Shown here: positions 7,191-15,542 of the stretch, in pieces
How the letters are laid out: each line of letters begins with the position of its first letter
Position numbering within the stretch: the first letter of the stretch is position 1
Program-made: the position numbers and the translations under genes
The notes under the pieces: generated by a model
The model's input: only the letters and a program-made list of their open reading frames with translations
Told to the model about the DNA's origin: nothing
Database searches by the model: none
Source: Scybalomonas sp905214925
GTDB taxonomy: Bacteria; Bacillota; Clostridia; Lachnospirales; Lachnospiraceae
Length of the DNA stretch: 64,000 nt
Reading direction: 5' to 3'
Assembly: GCA_905214925.1 (NCBI GenBank)
Contig: CAJMOB010000002.1
Span: forward strand, 116,532-180,531

Positions 7191-8647
7191 ATCCCAATAC
7201 TACTTAAATTTTTATTACCTTTTAATCTTTCTATTTCCTTATTATGTAGTTTATAGAAATTATCAAATCTTTCATTACATTTATTAATATCAAAGCTCTT
7301 TAAATCATTACTTATATTCATGATTAAAAACGCACTATACATATCTCTTTGTACCTTTCTACCATTAAAATCATTCCATCTTTGCGATAAAGATTTCTTT
7401 GTATATGTCTTATCAAAATGATTGAACTGACTTGCTTTCGCTTCAAAAGTATTGATTTCAATTAATTCTTCTCCAAAATACTTTAATTTTCTGTCTATAA
7501 TTGATAGCAACATAGACGGTGCTTTATTCGCTAAAGACTTGCCAAATCGTTTCTTTCGCTTGAATTTACCTTTTTCATTCTTTTCCGTATTTTTAGCACG
7601 TCTTTGAAGTCCTGAAAATTTCATTTGTTCAACATATACTCTATTTCCAAGAGATATAATGTAATTAGCTAAGCATTCATGTTGGTATTTCCTTATATCA
7701 GCTTGTTTTCTATATACTTCTTTTAATTCATTTTGATATTTGATATAATGTTTTGATTTGTTCCATATAACTTTTTTATTACCTTGTTTCTTGATAGTTC
7801 CATCTTCATTATAATTGTCTCGGTTAGTTGCACGTCTTGACCGATCCATTTTTCTTAGAAGTTTCTTCTTTTGATTTTCGATACTTTGAATTCTGTCTGC
7901 CAATTCTAAGATTTTTACATCCGATTCACTTGCAATAGCAATCGTAGAAGTACCAATATCTAAGCCAACATCACCAGTTCCAATACTACGTTTTATTTTT
8001 CCTGTTTCCATATCAACTTTTATAGGAGGATTACCTTTAAATACTATCTGCACATAGTATTTATATTTATTTCGTATATATTTTCTTACAATTCTACAAT
8101 AACAAATATCACATTGAAGTGCTTCGTATTCATAATCATTATCATAGTCTATAACAACTGGTATCTTTAATCCGTTCCAGATAAGCATATCATCTTTAAA
8201 ACGAATGCCCGTTTTGTTAGATTTTCCCTCCAATGTATGAAAACTATCATACTTCTTATAATAGACTTTTTTACCATTTCCATAAAATAATTTATCATAA
8301 GATTTCCATAGTTCTGTTGCAATTTTTTGTGCAGTAAAAGCGTCTATATTATCTTTGAAATGCTTTTGCAGCTTCTTTACATCTTCGTGAAAGGAATATT
8401 CTGACATACCATATTGCTTACGAAGATCATGGATTTGTTTCCAAATACCCTTGTCCGTCTTTTTGTTTCCCGTTAAATAAGATATTAGGTTTCTATATTT
8501 CTTTGTCCGAATCATTTCTTTGTAACGCTTTTGTGTGATATTGACCAAAGAATTGTAGATTTTTCTTCCAATTTCAAAACGTTTATTTAATATGTCTTCT
8601 TGATATATTTCTGTTTTCAAAGGAAACTGCACAATAAAGTTTGCCAT
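7187..8647 (-). CDS. tnpB: TnpB-type RNA-guided nuclease without zinc finger
   Basis: Accessory protein of the IS605 element, about 486 residues from an ATG preceded by GTGAGGTGA (an upstream in-frame GTG is less likely). The RuvC acidic triad appears intact: Asp230 in GLDIGTSTIA, Glu340 in VYVEQMKF and Asp435 in KVQRDMYSAF. The usual CxxC...CxxC zinc finger between RuvC-II and RuvC-III is absent and replaced by ASQFNHFDKTYTKKSLSQRW. The N-terminal half is rich in Lys, Tyr and Arg, as expected for guide-RNA binding. Known TnpB proteins cut DNA at the donor site and favour element retention; activity here is inferred from the intact triad. Confidence 0.93.
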   Translation of the reverse strand: MANFIVQFPLKTEIYQEDILNKRFEIGRKIYNSLVNITQKRYKEMIRTKKYRNLISYLTGNKKTDKGIWKQIHDLRKQYGMSEYSFHEDVKKLQKHFKDNIDAFTAQKIATELWKSYDKLFYGNGKKVYYKKYDSFHTLEGKSNKTGIRFKDDMLIWNGLKIPVVIDYDNDYEYEALQCDICYCRIVRKYIRNKYKYYVQIVFKGNPPIKVDMETGKIKRSIGTGDVGLDIGTSTIAIASESDVKILELADRIQSIENQKKKLLRKMDRSRRATNRDNYNEDGTIKKQGNKKVIWNKSKHYIKYQNELKEVYRKQADIRKYQHECLANYIISLGNRVYVEQMKFSGLQRRAKNTEKNEKGKFKRKKRFGKSLANKAPSMLLSIIDRKLKYFGEELIEINTFEAKASQFNHFDKTYTKKSLSQRWNDFNGRKVQRDMYSAFLIMNISNDLKSFDINKCNERFDNFYKLHNKEIERLKGNKNLSSIGI

Positions 8648-8684
8648 GCTATTCACCTCACTTTCTAATTAAAACATTCTCTTT

Positions 8685-9086
8685 TTAGTATCTTTTCTTT
8701 TGATTCTCTACATACTTTTTGATTGTTTCACTACAAACACTCCCAGCAGTTGAAACAAAATAACTTCTTGTCCATAAGCTCGGCATTTTCGATAACTCTG
8801 AAAATTCTTCTCTAAGAATTTTACTTGTATAGCCTTTTATTTGTCGCATAATATCGGATGGGCTTAATGTAGGCAAACAATTTAAGAACATATGAGAGTG
8901 GTCTTTGTCACATTCAATAGCGATAATTTCTATTTCTAACTCCTTACATTTTAATTTAACCAGTTCTTTAAATCGTTGTTCTACTTTAGGTATCAGAAAA
9001 ATCTTTCTTCTGTATCTAGGACAAAATACAAAATGATAATTTATCAAAGATACTGTTGTGTTTGTATGTCTATAATTATTTTCCAT
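8685..9086 (-). CDS. tnpA: IS200/IS605 transposase TnpA (Y1 HUH)
   Basis: Small single-strand transposase of 133 residues from the ATG at 9086 (beginning MENNYRHTNT). It contains the family start YHFVFCPRYRRK, the HUH metal motif DKDHSHMFL and the tyrosine helix ETIKKYVENQ, with SYFVSTAGSV before it. All parts needed for activity are present. A longer frame reaches 9134 but adds atypical residues. No Shine-Dalgarno precedes the ATG, and -10-like sequence (TATAGT) abuts it, so expression may be very low or leaderless. Confidence 0.92.
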   Translation of the reverse strand: MENNYRHTNTTVSLINYHFVFCPRYRRKIFLIPKVEQRFKELVKLKCKELEIEIIAIECDKDHSHMFLNCLPTLSPSDIMRQIKGYTSKILREEFSELSKMPSLWTRSYFVSTAGSVCSETIKKYVENQKKRY

Positions 9087-9199
9087 ACTATAAGTATAGC
9101 ATATAATATGTACAAAATAAAGACAAACATACACAAAAATTTAAAATAAATAGTGCTTTCATCCCACCCCTAAAGGAATGGGCTTTTCGCACTTAAATT

Positions 9200-10093
9200 A
9201 TGGAAATTTTAGAAAACGTCAAAAAAATCCCTGGTGGACTTATGGTAATCCCTTTGTTACTTGGAACAATTATTAACACTTTCTTTGGACATAGTATTCT
9301 TGGAATGACTGAGACTGGAATTTGGGACTATTTCTCAGGAACTTTCACTGTAAATTTATTCCAAGCAGGTGCCATGCCACTTCTTGCAGCATTTCTATTC
9401 TGCAATGGTACGACAATTGATTTTAAAAAGGCTGGACAGCCTGTTTATAAAGGTGTTATTTTAATTATTACAAAAGTTGGAATCGGTATTGCCATCGGAT
9501 TACTTGTGAATAAATTCATTGGACCTGCTGGTATTTTAGGCTTAACACCTCTTGCAATTATTGGTGCACTCTCTAATTCTAACGGCGGTTTATATGCGGC
9601 TTTAGCTGGTGAATATGGAGATGCTACTGACGTAAGCGCTTGTGCTATCTTAGCCTTAAAAGATGGTCCTTTCTTCACTATGTTAGCTCTTGGAGCTGCT
9701 GGCGCTTCCATGCTCATTCCATTCTTTGCTTTTCCACTCGGTGCAAACTTAAATTTAATGGACTTAGTAAAAGCTGGAATCCCTGGAATTCTTCTTGGAA
9801 TCGTTTGTACCTTTGTCACAGGTCTTGGCGGTTACTTCGTTTATAAGTTACTGAAAATGGAACATCCTGAAGTAGGCGCAGCCATTGGTACAACTGCAGG
9901 AAACGCCGCAGCAACACCTGCTGCTGTTGCCGCTATTGATTCAACACTTCTTGCAATCTCTGCCACAGCTACTGCACAAATTACCGCTGCAATTATTGTA
10001 ACAACACTTCTTTGTCCTCTTTTAACAACTTTCTTACATAAACATGAGGAACGCAAAAAGTGTCCAAACCCTAGCATCAATCCAACAACATAA
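9200..10093 (+). CDS. kdgT: 2-keto-3-deoxygluconate permease family transporter
   Basis: Inner-membrane proton-coupled carrier of 297 residues with about ten hydrophobic segments. The KdgT N-terminus is recognisable (KKIPGGLMVIPLLLG), as are LFCNGTTIDFKKAG and SNSNGGLYAALAGEYGD. The ATG lies only about 8 bp from the IS605 left-end hairpin and has no Shine-Dalgarno sequence, so the native promoter and ribosome site appear to have been lost to the insertion. pdxA2 follows after 29 nt. In related genomes such transporters often accompany four-carbon sugar-acid genes, so the true substrate may be an aldonate rather than KDG. Confidence 0.9.
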   Translation: MEILENVKKIPGGLMVIPLLLGTIINTFFGHSILGMTETGIWDYFSGTFTVNLFQAGAMPLLAAFLFCNGTTIDFKKAGQPVYKGVILIITKVGIGIAIGLLVNKFIGPAGILGLTPLAIIGALSNSNGGLYAALAGEYGDATDVSACAILALKDGPFFTMLALGAAGASMLIPFFAFPLGANLNLMDLVKAGIPGILLGIVCTFVTGLGGYFVYKLLKMEHPEVGAAIGTTAGNAAATPAAVAAIDSTLLAISATATAQITAAIIVTTLLCPLLTTFLHKHEERKKCPNPSINPTT

Positions 10094-10122
10094 AACGGAT
10101 ACAAAATAAAGGAGATAAAATT

Positions 10123-11157
10123 ATGAATAGACGAAAAATAATCGGTATTACAATGGGCGATCCTGCAAGTATTGGCCCTGAAATCACAATAAAAGCATTT
10201 TTACATGACTCTTTGTATGAAAAATGCAATCCTATTGTTATCGGCGATTCTAACGTTTTAGAAGACGCTAAGAAAACGTTAGGAATAACGAATCTAACGA
10301 TTCATTCTATTTCCAGTGTATCAGAAGCAAACTTTCAACCAAATGTTTTAAATGTTCTCGATATGAAATTAGTTGACATGGAACATTTAAAACGTGGAGA
10401 AGTGTCTGCTCTTGCTGGCGAAGCTGCCTTTCAATATGTGAATAAAGTCATTGAACTGGCCTTAAATAAAGAAATCGATGCAACCGTCACAAACGCTTTT
10501 AATAAAGAGGCAATCAATCTTGCTGGACATCACTATTCTGGACATACAGAGATTTATGCAGATTTCACTTATACGAAAAACTATACGATGATGTTAGCTC
10601 ATGAAAATTTACGAGTCGTACACGTTTCTACTCATGTTTCTTTAATGGAAGCGTGCAGAAGAGTAAAAAAACAACGAGTTCTTGATTGTATTAAAATTGC
10701 ATATCAAGCATGCAAAGATCTTGGAATTGAAAATCCAAAAATCGGTGTTGCTGGCCTCAATCCTCACAGCGGAGAAAATGGTCTATTTGGTCGTGAAGAA
10801 ATTGACGAAATTATTCCAGCAATTGAAGCTGCCAAAGCCGAAGGCATCTTAGCGGATGGTCCAGTTCCTCCTGACACCCTCTTCTCAAAAGCCCTTGGTG
10901 GCTGGTATGACATTGTAGTAGCCATGTATCACGATCAAGGTCATATTCCATTAAAAGTCGTTGGATTTGTCTACAACCAAGAAGACGAGAAATGGGAAGC
11001 GGTATCTGGTGTTAATATTACTCTTGGTTTACCAATTATTCGTACAAGTGTAGACCATGGAACGGCTTTTGATCAGGCAGGAAAAGGAACGGCTTCTGAA
11101 CTTAGTTTAATCAATGCCATCGATTATGCCATTTTATTTGCCAATAATCGCTCATAA
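10123..11157 (+). CDS. pdxA2: PdxA2-type 4-phosphoerythronate/threonate dehydrogenase
   Basis: A 344-residue member of the 4-hydroxythreonine-4-phosphate dehydrogenase family, with GITMGDPASIGPEI at the N-terminus and the three metal-binding His motifs HVSTHV, NPHSGE and YHDQGHIPLK. TNAFNKEAINLAGHHYSGHTE holds substrate contacts. Association with a sugar-acid permease and a sigma-54 activator remnant, and the absence of other vitamin B6 genes, point to the PdxA2 role: oxidising phosphorylated four-carbon acids to dihydroxyacetone phosphate and CO2. The partner kinase (DtnK/OtnK) is absent here. AAAGGAG precedes the ATG, and a strong terminator follows. Confidence 0.9.
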   Translation: MNRRKIIGITMGDPASIGPEITIKAFLHDSLYEKCNPIVIGDSNVLEDAKKTLGITNLTIHSISSVSEANFQPNVLNVLDMKLVDMEHLKRGEVSALAGEAAFQYVNKVIELALNKEIDATVTNAFNKEAINLAGHHYSGHTEIYADFTYTKNYTMMLAHENLRVVHVSTHVSLMEACRRVKKQRVLDCIKIAYQACKDLGIENPKIGVAGLNPHSGENGLFGREEIDEIIPAIEAAKAEGILADGPVPPDTLFSKALGGWYDIVVAMYHDQGHIPLKVVGFVYNQEDEKWEAVSGVNITLGLPIIRTSVDHGTAFDQAGKGTASELSLINAIDYAILFANNRS

Positions 11158-11192
11158 GTATTCGTAATTTTTCGTTTATTTTCATAAAGATA

Positions 11193-11233
11193 AGGCTATC
11201 GCAAAATTAAAAATTTTAATTTTGCGATAGCCT
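11193..11233 (+). terminator. Terminator after pdxA2
   Basis: A 16-bp stem (AGGCTATCGCAAAATT and its complement) is followed by ATTTTTT, 35 nt past the pdxA2 stop. Confidence 0.9.
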
Positions 11234-11430
11234 ATTTTTTACTTATATTGCACTCTATTAAACTTTTTGTATCCGCACTTATGTACCAACCCCCTCTCTT
11301 ATTTTTTATTTTAAGTAGATAAGCAACCTAGTGAAAAATAGCAGCTTGTATTGCAGATAGACATCACTTATAATAGACACATATAAAAAGATAAGAATAA
11401 AAAATTTCTTTTAACGACTTGGTTAATACA

Positions 11431-11460
11431 TTGCTATTGGAATATGCTGAAAAATATAAT
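11431..11460 (+). promoter_or_regulatory. Promoter of the restriction-modification operon
   Basis: TTGCTA and TATAAT are separated by 18 bp, about 50 nt upstream of the methyltransferase start. The rest of 11234-11508 holds only A/T-rich DNA with no gene seen. Confidence 0.6.
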
Positions 11461-11508
11461 AAAAATTAAAAGAAATATATTCAAGGAAAGGAAGTTCATA
11501 TAGAAAAT

Positions 11509-12996
11509 ATGTTGGAAAAAGTGATAGAGCGTACTAACGAATATATTGAAAGTATGCCTAAAATAAAACGAAAGAAATATGGACAATTTTTTACAAGTTT
11601 AGAAACAGCAAGATTTATGTCAAATTTATATAATCTTTCTGAAAACAAAGAATATATCACTGTTTTAGATGCCGGAGCTGGCTCTGGTATCTTATCATGT
11701 GCATTTCTTGAATGGGTTGAGAAGTTTGATACTGTAAAAGAGATTAAACTCACTTGTTATGAAAATGATGAAAATATATTATCACTCTTAAAAAGTAATC
11801 TAGAATATTGTAAGGAAAAATCAACAAAAAAAGTTATTATAAACATAATTACAGATAATTATATTACCAGTCAATACTTAGACTTTAATGATATGATTGG
11901 TAGCAATCCAAAGGCAAAAAAGTATGATTTTGTAATTGGCAATCCTCCTTATATGAAAATATCAAAAAATGCTCCAGAAGCGATGGCAATGCCGACAGTC
12001 TGTTATGGAACACCAAATCTTTATTTCCTTTTTGCTTCTATGGGACTTTTTAATTTAAAAGAAGATGGAGAGATGGTCTATATTATTCCTCGTTCTTGGA
12101 CCTCTGGTGCATATTTTAAACGTTTTAGGCAGTATTTTTTAACTTATGGAAAATTGGAACAAATTCATTTGTTTGAGAGCCGCAATAAGGTTTTTGACAA
12201 AGAAAAAGTATTACAAGAGACAATTATCATTAAAGTACGAAAAACACAGATAATGCCAAAAACCGTGAAAATCACGTCATCAAATTCCAACAATGATTTT
12301 GCAAGGATTACATCAATAACAGTTCCCTATAGTTTAGTTGTGTCTAAGCGTGACTTTTATGTTTATCTTGTGACTAATGAGAAGGACGTAGAAGTATTAA
12401 AGAAGTTACAGGGATTTCATAAAACACTTCCTGAGATTGGAGTAAAAATGAAAACGGGATTGACTGTAGATTTTAGAAATCGAGAAATCCTTCGAGATGT
12501 AGAAGAGGATGGAGCAATTCCTTTGTTTCATTCGCAACATATTAATCAAGGAAAAGTGCAATTTCCGATTCAAAAAGAGTCTGAATATGTAGTTACAGAT
12601 CAGAAAGGATTAATGCAGGATAATAAAAACTATTTATTTGTAAAGCGATTTACAGCAAAAGAAGAATCTCGCAGGTTACAGTGTGGAATATATTTAGCAA
12701 AAGAATTTCCTCAATACAAAAAAATAAGTACACAAAATAAACTCAATTTTATAGATGGATTATTAACAGAAATGTCAGAATGTCTTGTGTATGGTTTATA
12801 TGTACTATTTAATTCTACATTATATGATCAATATTATCGCATCTTAAATGGATCAACGCAGGTTAATTCAACGGAAATCAATGCAATGCCTGTTCCAGAT
12901 TTGGAATCCATTCAAGAAATGGGAAGAAGGATAATGAAAAGTAAGGATTATTCAGAAAAAAATTGTAATTTGATATTAGAGGGATATTATGGATAA
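11509..12996 (+). CDS. Adenine-N6 DNA methyltransferase, BsuBI/PstI type
   Basis: Modification enzyme of a type II system, 495 residues. AdoMet-binding motif I is DAGAGSG at residues 54-60 and the catalytic NPPY is at residues 145-148, in gamma-class order, followed by a C-terminal target-recognition region. GGAAAGGAAG precedes the ATG by about 13 nt. The adjacent nuclease gene overlaps its last 8 nt, so the pair is translationally coupled. PstI and BsuBI enzymes methylate the A of CTGCAG; the same target is likely but unproven here. Confidence 0.92.
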   Translation: MLEKVIERTNEYIESMPKIKRKKYGQFFTSLETARFMSNLYNLSENKEYITVLDAGAGSGILSCAFLEWVEKFDTVKEIKLTCYENDENILSLLKSNLEYCKEKSTKKVIINIITDNYITSQYLDFNDMIGSNPKAKKYDFVIGNPPYMKISKNAPEAMAMPTVCYGTPNLYFLFASMGLFNLKEDGEMVYIIPRSWTSGAYFKRFRQYFLTYGKLEQIHLFESRNKVFDKEKVLQETIIIKVRKTQIMPKTVKITSSNSNNDFARITSITVPYSLVVSKRDFYVYLVTNEKDVEVLKKLQGFHKTLPEIGVKMKTGLTVDFRNREILRDVEEDGAIPLFHSQHINQGKVQFPIQKESEYVVTDQKGLMQDNKNYLFVKRFTAKEESRRLQCGIYLAKEFPQYKKISTQNKLNFIDGLLTEMSECLVYGLYVLFNSTLYDQYYRILNGSTQVNSTEINAMPVPDLESIQEMGRRIMKSKDYSEKNCNLILEGYYG

Positions 12997-13906
12997 AATT
13001 GAAGAAACAAGACAGTTTTTAAAGATGATCGGTATGCCAAAGGCACAACAGTTAGATATTTGTTGTTATACTTTGTTAGCAATGGCCAAAATTACCCCAA
13101 ATATGAAGTGGGAAGATGCAACGAATGAATGGTTACGGATTCATGATATTATTCAGTTTGTATATGAGAATTATGGAATAAAATATGCTGAAAATAGTAG
13201 AGAAACATTTCGAAAACAGGCATTGCATAGATTTAGAACGGTAGCTTTAGTAGAAGATAATGGAAAACCCACAAATAGCCCTAATTACAGATATCGACTT
13301 ACCGAGGAAACTTTGCGGTTAATTAGCCAGATACAAACCCAAGAATTGGAAAAGTCTATTAGTAGATTTTTAGAATATCATGAAAAACTAATCGATATTT
13401 ATGCTTCCAAAAAGAAAATGACAATGATGCCAGTTAGAATTAACGGTGCAGATTTTAGTTTTTCTGCTGGAAAACATAATGAATTGCAAAAAGCAATTAT
13501 AGAAGAGTTTGCACCAAGATTTGCACCAAATGCTGAATGTCTATATGTGGGCGATACAATAAAAAAAGATTTAGTAAAAAATGTTAGAAAACTTGAAACA
13601 TTGGGTTTTGAAATTACGCTACATGATAAAATGCCAGATGTCGTATTATATCGAGAAGATAAAAATTGGATTTACTTTATCGAATCTGTTACATCGGTAG
13701 GCCCAATGGATCCGAAGAGAATCTTAGAGATAGAGGATATGACAAAAGATGTAATAGCTGGAAAAATATTTGTAACAGCTTTCTTAGATTTTAAAACATA
13801 TAAGAAATTTTCAGAGACATTGGCATGGAAAACAGAAGTTTGGATTGCAGAGATGCCAGAACATATGATTCATTTAAATGGTGATAAATTTTTAGGGCCA
13901 AGATAG
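12989..13906 (+). CDS. Type II restriction endonuclease, BsuBI/PstI family
   Basis: Cognate nuclease of 305 residues. The C-terminal catalytic domain shows the family pattern KMPDVVLY (Pro216-Asp217) followed by FIESVTSVGPMDPKR with Glu232, a PD-(D/E)xK-like arrangement. LYVGDTIKKDLVKN and HLNGDKFLGPR also fit the family. The N-terminal half (about residues 1-140) resembles the helical domain of R.BsuBI. Its start overlaps the methyltransferase stop (ATGGATAA). No control (C) protein gene is seen. A bidirectional terminator follows. Confidence 0.9.
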   Translation: MDKIEETRQFLKMIGMPKAQQLDICCYTLLAMAKITPNMKWEDATNEWLRIHDIIQFVYENYGIKYAENSRETFRKQALHRFRTVALVEDNGKPTNSPNYRYRLTEETLRLISQIQTQELEKSISRFLEYHEKLIDIYASKKKMTMMPVRINGADFSFSAGKHNELQKAIIEEFAPRFAPNAECLYVGDTIKKDLVKNVRKLETLGFEITLHDKMPDVVLYREDKNWIYFIESVTSVGPMDPKRILEIEDMTKDVIAGKIFVTAFLDFKTYKKFSETLAWKTEVWIAEMPEHMIHLNGDKFLGPR

Positions 13907-13916
13907 CTGTCAAAAA

Positions 13917-13957
13917 TAAATGGATGAAAGCAGCATGATCTGTTTTCATCCATTTTC
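13917..13957. terminator. Bidirectional terminator
   Basis: A stem AAATGGATGAAA(A)GCAG / CTGTTTTCATCCATTT with A and T flanks lies between the convergent endonuclease and MATE genes. Confidence 0.8.
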
Positions 13958-13967
13958 AATTATTTCC

Positions 13968-15383
13968 TTATACTTTCTCTAACACCGATTTCCAGCGAAT
14001 CGAAAATAAAATAATTAAAGAAATAATAGCTGCCATGTAATTGGAAAATAAATTTCCCCAAAATACAGAATACTCTCTTAAAAAAGATTCCGTTAATAAA
14101 ATAAAAATATAGCGGAATAACCAAATTCTAAGCACTCCAAGTATCAATGGAATCTTCGTTCTTCCAAGTCCAATCATAGCTCCTTGTACTGCAATGCAAA
14201 TTCCAAATCCGACAACAGAATAGGTGTAGATATGTAACGCATGATTTGCTACCTCTAATACTTCTGGTACACGAGTAAATAAAATCGTTAAGTGGCTAGA
14301 AGCTGGTACAATAATGGAAATAATAAAAACAGCTGTAATAGCAGAGGAAATACATCCTCGATATGCACTTTTCTTTGCTCGCTCAGGGAGTCCTGCACCA
14401 ATATTCATACTCACCATCGTTGTGACCGCAGAACCAAAAGCTGCTGGTAGATTAAAACAAACACTGGAAATATTATTGGCAATTCCCTGTCCATTTAATA
14501 CGATAGCCCCATATTTTTGTGTTTCATTATTGATTAAAACAAATCCTAAACTTAACATCATCTGTGTCAACATAGAAGGAATTCCGATTTTAACCAACTT
14601 TTTAATGACTGCAATATCAAATTGGAAGTCTTTTAACGTTAACTGCATTCTACCTTTTTGAATAAATAGCTCATGGAACATCCAGATACATACAATAAAA
14701 TTCGCCATCAGTGATGCAAGAACACATCCAACGACCTCTAAATCCAACCAATAAACAAAAATACAGTTTCCAATGATTTTTAAAATAAGCATAATCACCA
14801 TTCGGATTAATGGTGCTTCTGGACGACCTGTAGAGTTCATAATTCCATTGTAGATACTTTCCATAAAAGAAAATGGCAATACAATGGCATAAAGTGAAAT
14901 ATAAAGACGCACATTTTCAGAAATCTCTGGTGTTACATGCCCACTAATTGGAATCGAAATAAGAGCTAAAATTGGTGCAATACAAATCCCTGCTAAAAAA
15001 CCAATCACAACCGTCTGTACCGCAATATGTTTCACTCGTTCAAAATTACCACTTCCAAAGGTCTGCCCAATAACCGCCATAGCCGCTACACTAAGCCCTT
15101 GTGCAAGTGCTAATACAACCATAATGACTGGTTCTGAAAAAGTAACCGCGCTGGCAACGAATGTTCCAGCTACATTGTTAATAAATAATCCATCCGATAA
15201 AGGCATTAACGACTGGACAACACTCATCATTAGCGTTGGTAACGCAAGGAGCCAAAGGGTGCGCCACATATTTCCGTTGACAATCATATTCCGCCGTTCT
15301 TCTTCGTCCATTTTCAATAACTTTAATCTTGGCATTTTATCAGTTATTCTTTTACTGCTTTTTGAATCTTCTTTCATTTTCAT
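13968..15383 (-). CDS. MATE-family multidrug efflux protein
   Basis: Cation-coupled exporter of 471 residues with about twelve transmembrane segments. The hydrophobic core begins at about residue 40 after a charged N-terminus (LPTLMMSVVQSLMPLSDGLF). MATE features include the duplicated six-helix layout and conserved stretches such as GQTFGSG, NSTGRPEAP and MNIGAG. The start may be this ATG or the next one two codons on; AATGAGGAA lies just upstream. The gene stands alone and the exported substrate cannot be told. Confidence 0.9.
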   Translation of the reverse strand: MKMKEDSKSSKRITDKMPRLKLLKMDEEERRNMIVNGNMWRTLWLLALPTLMMSVVQSLMPLSDGLFINNVAGTFVASAVTFSEPVIMVVLALAQGLSVAAMAVIGQTFGSGNFERVKHIAVQTVVIGFLAGICIAPILALISIPISGHVTPEISENVRLYISLYAIVLPFSFMESIYNGIMNSTGRPEAPLIRMVIMLILKIIGNCIFVYWLDLEVVGCVLASLMANFIVCIWMFHELFIQKGRMQLTLKDFQFDIAVIKKLVKIGIPSMLTQMMLSLGFVLINNETQKYGAIVLNGQGIANNISSVCFNLPAAFGSAVTTMVSMNIGAGLPERAKKSAYRGCISSAITAVFIISIIVPASSHLTILFTRVPEVLEVANHALHIYTYSVVGFGICIAVQGAMIGLGRTKIPLILGVLRIWLFRYIFILLTESFLREYSVFWGNLFSNYMAAIISLIILFSIRWKSVLEKV

Positions 15384-15542
15384 TTCCTCATTCTACTACT
15401 CTCTATATTCCCACCTCAATATGATACTTTTCTCCTCCAATTTTCATTCTGATAAGCAAACTTCTTATTTCTCTTTAAAAGCACCATCTCCTGTTATCAA
15501 ATATTATATTATTATTACATTCAAACACCTTCTATTACATTT

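Larger units (their letters stand above)
7020..9195 (-). mobile_element. IS200/IS605-family element with tnpA and tnpB
   Basis: The element is about 2.2 kb and carries an HUH transposase (tnpA) followed by tnpB, both on the minus strand. Both ends have subterminal hairpins as expected for this family: CCAACG/CGTTGG at 7023-7043 (right end, beyond tnpB), and a nested hairpin at 9153-9192 (GTGC...GCAC enclosing CCCACCCC/GGAATGGG) at the left end. There are no inverted terminal repeats and no target duplication, also as expected. Exact cleavage points are estimated to within a few bases. Confidence 0.85.
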
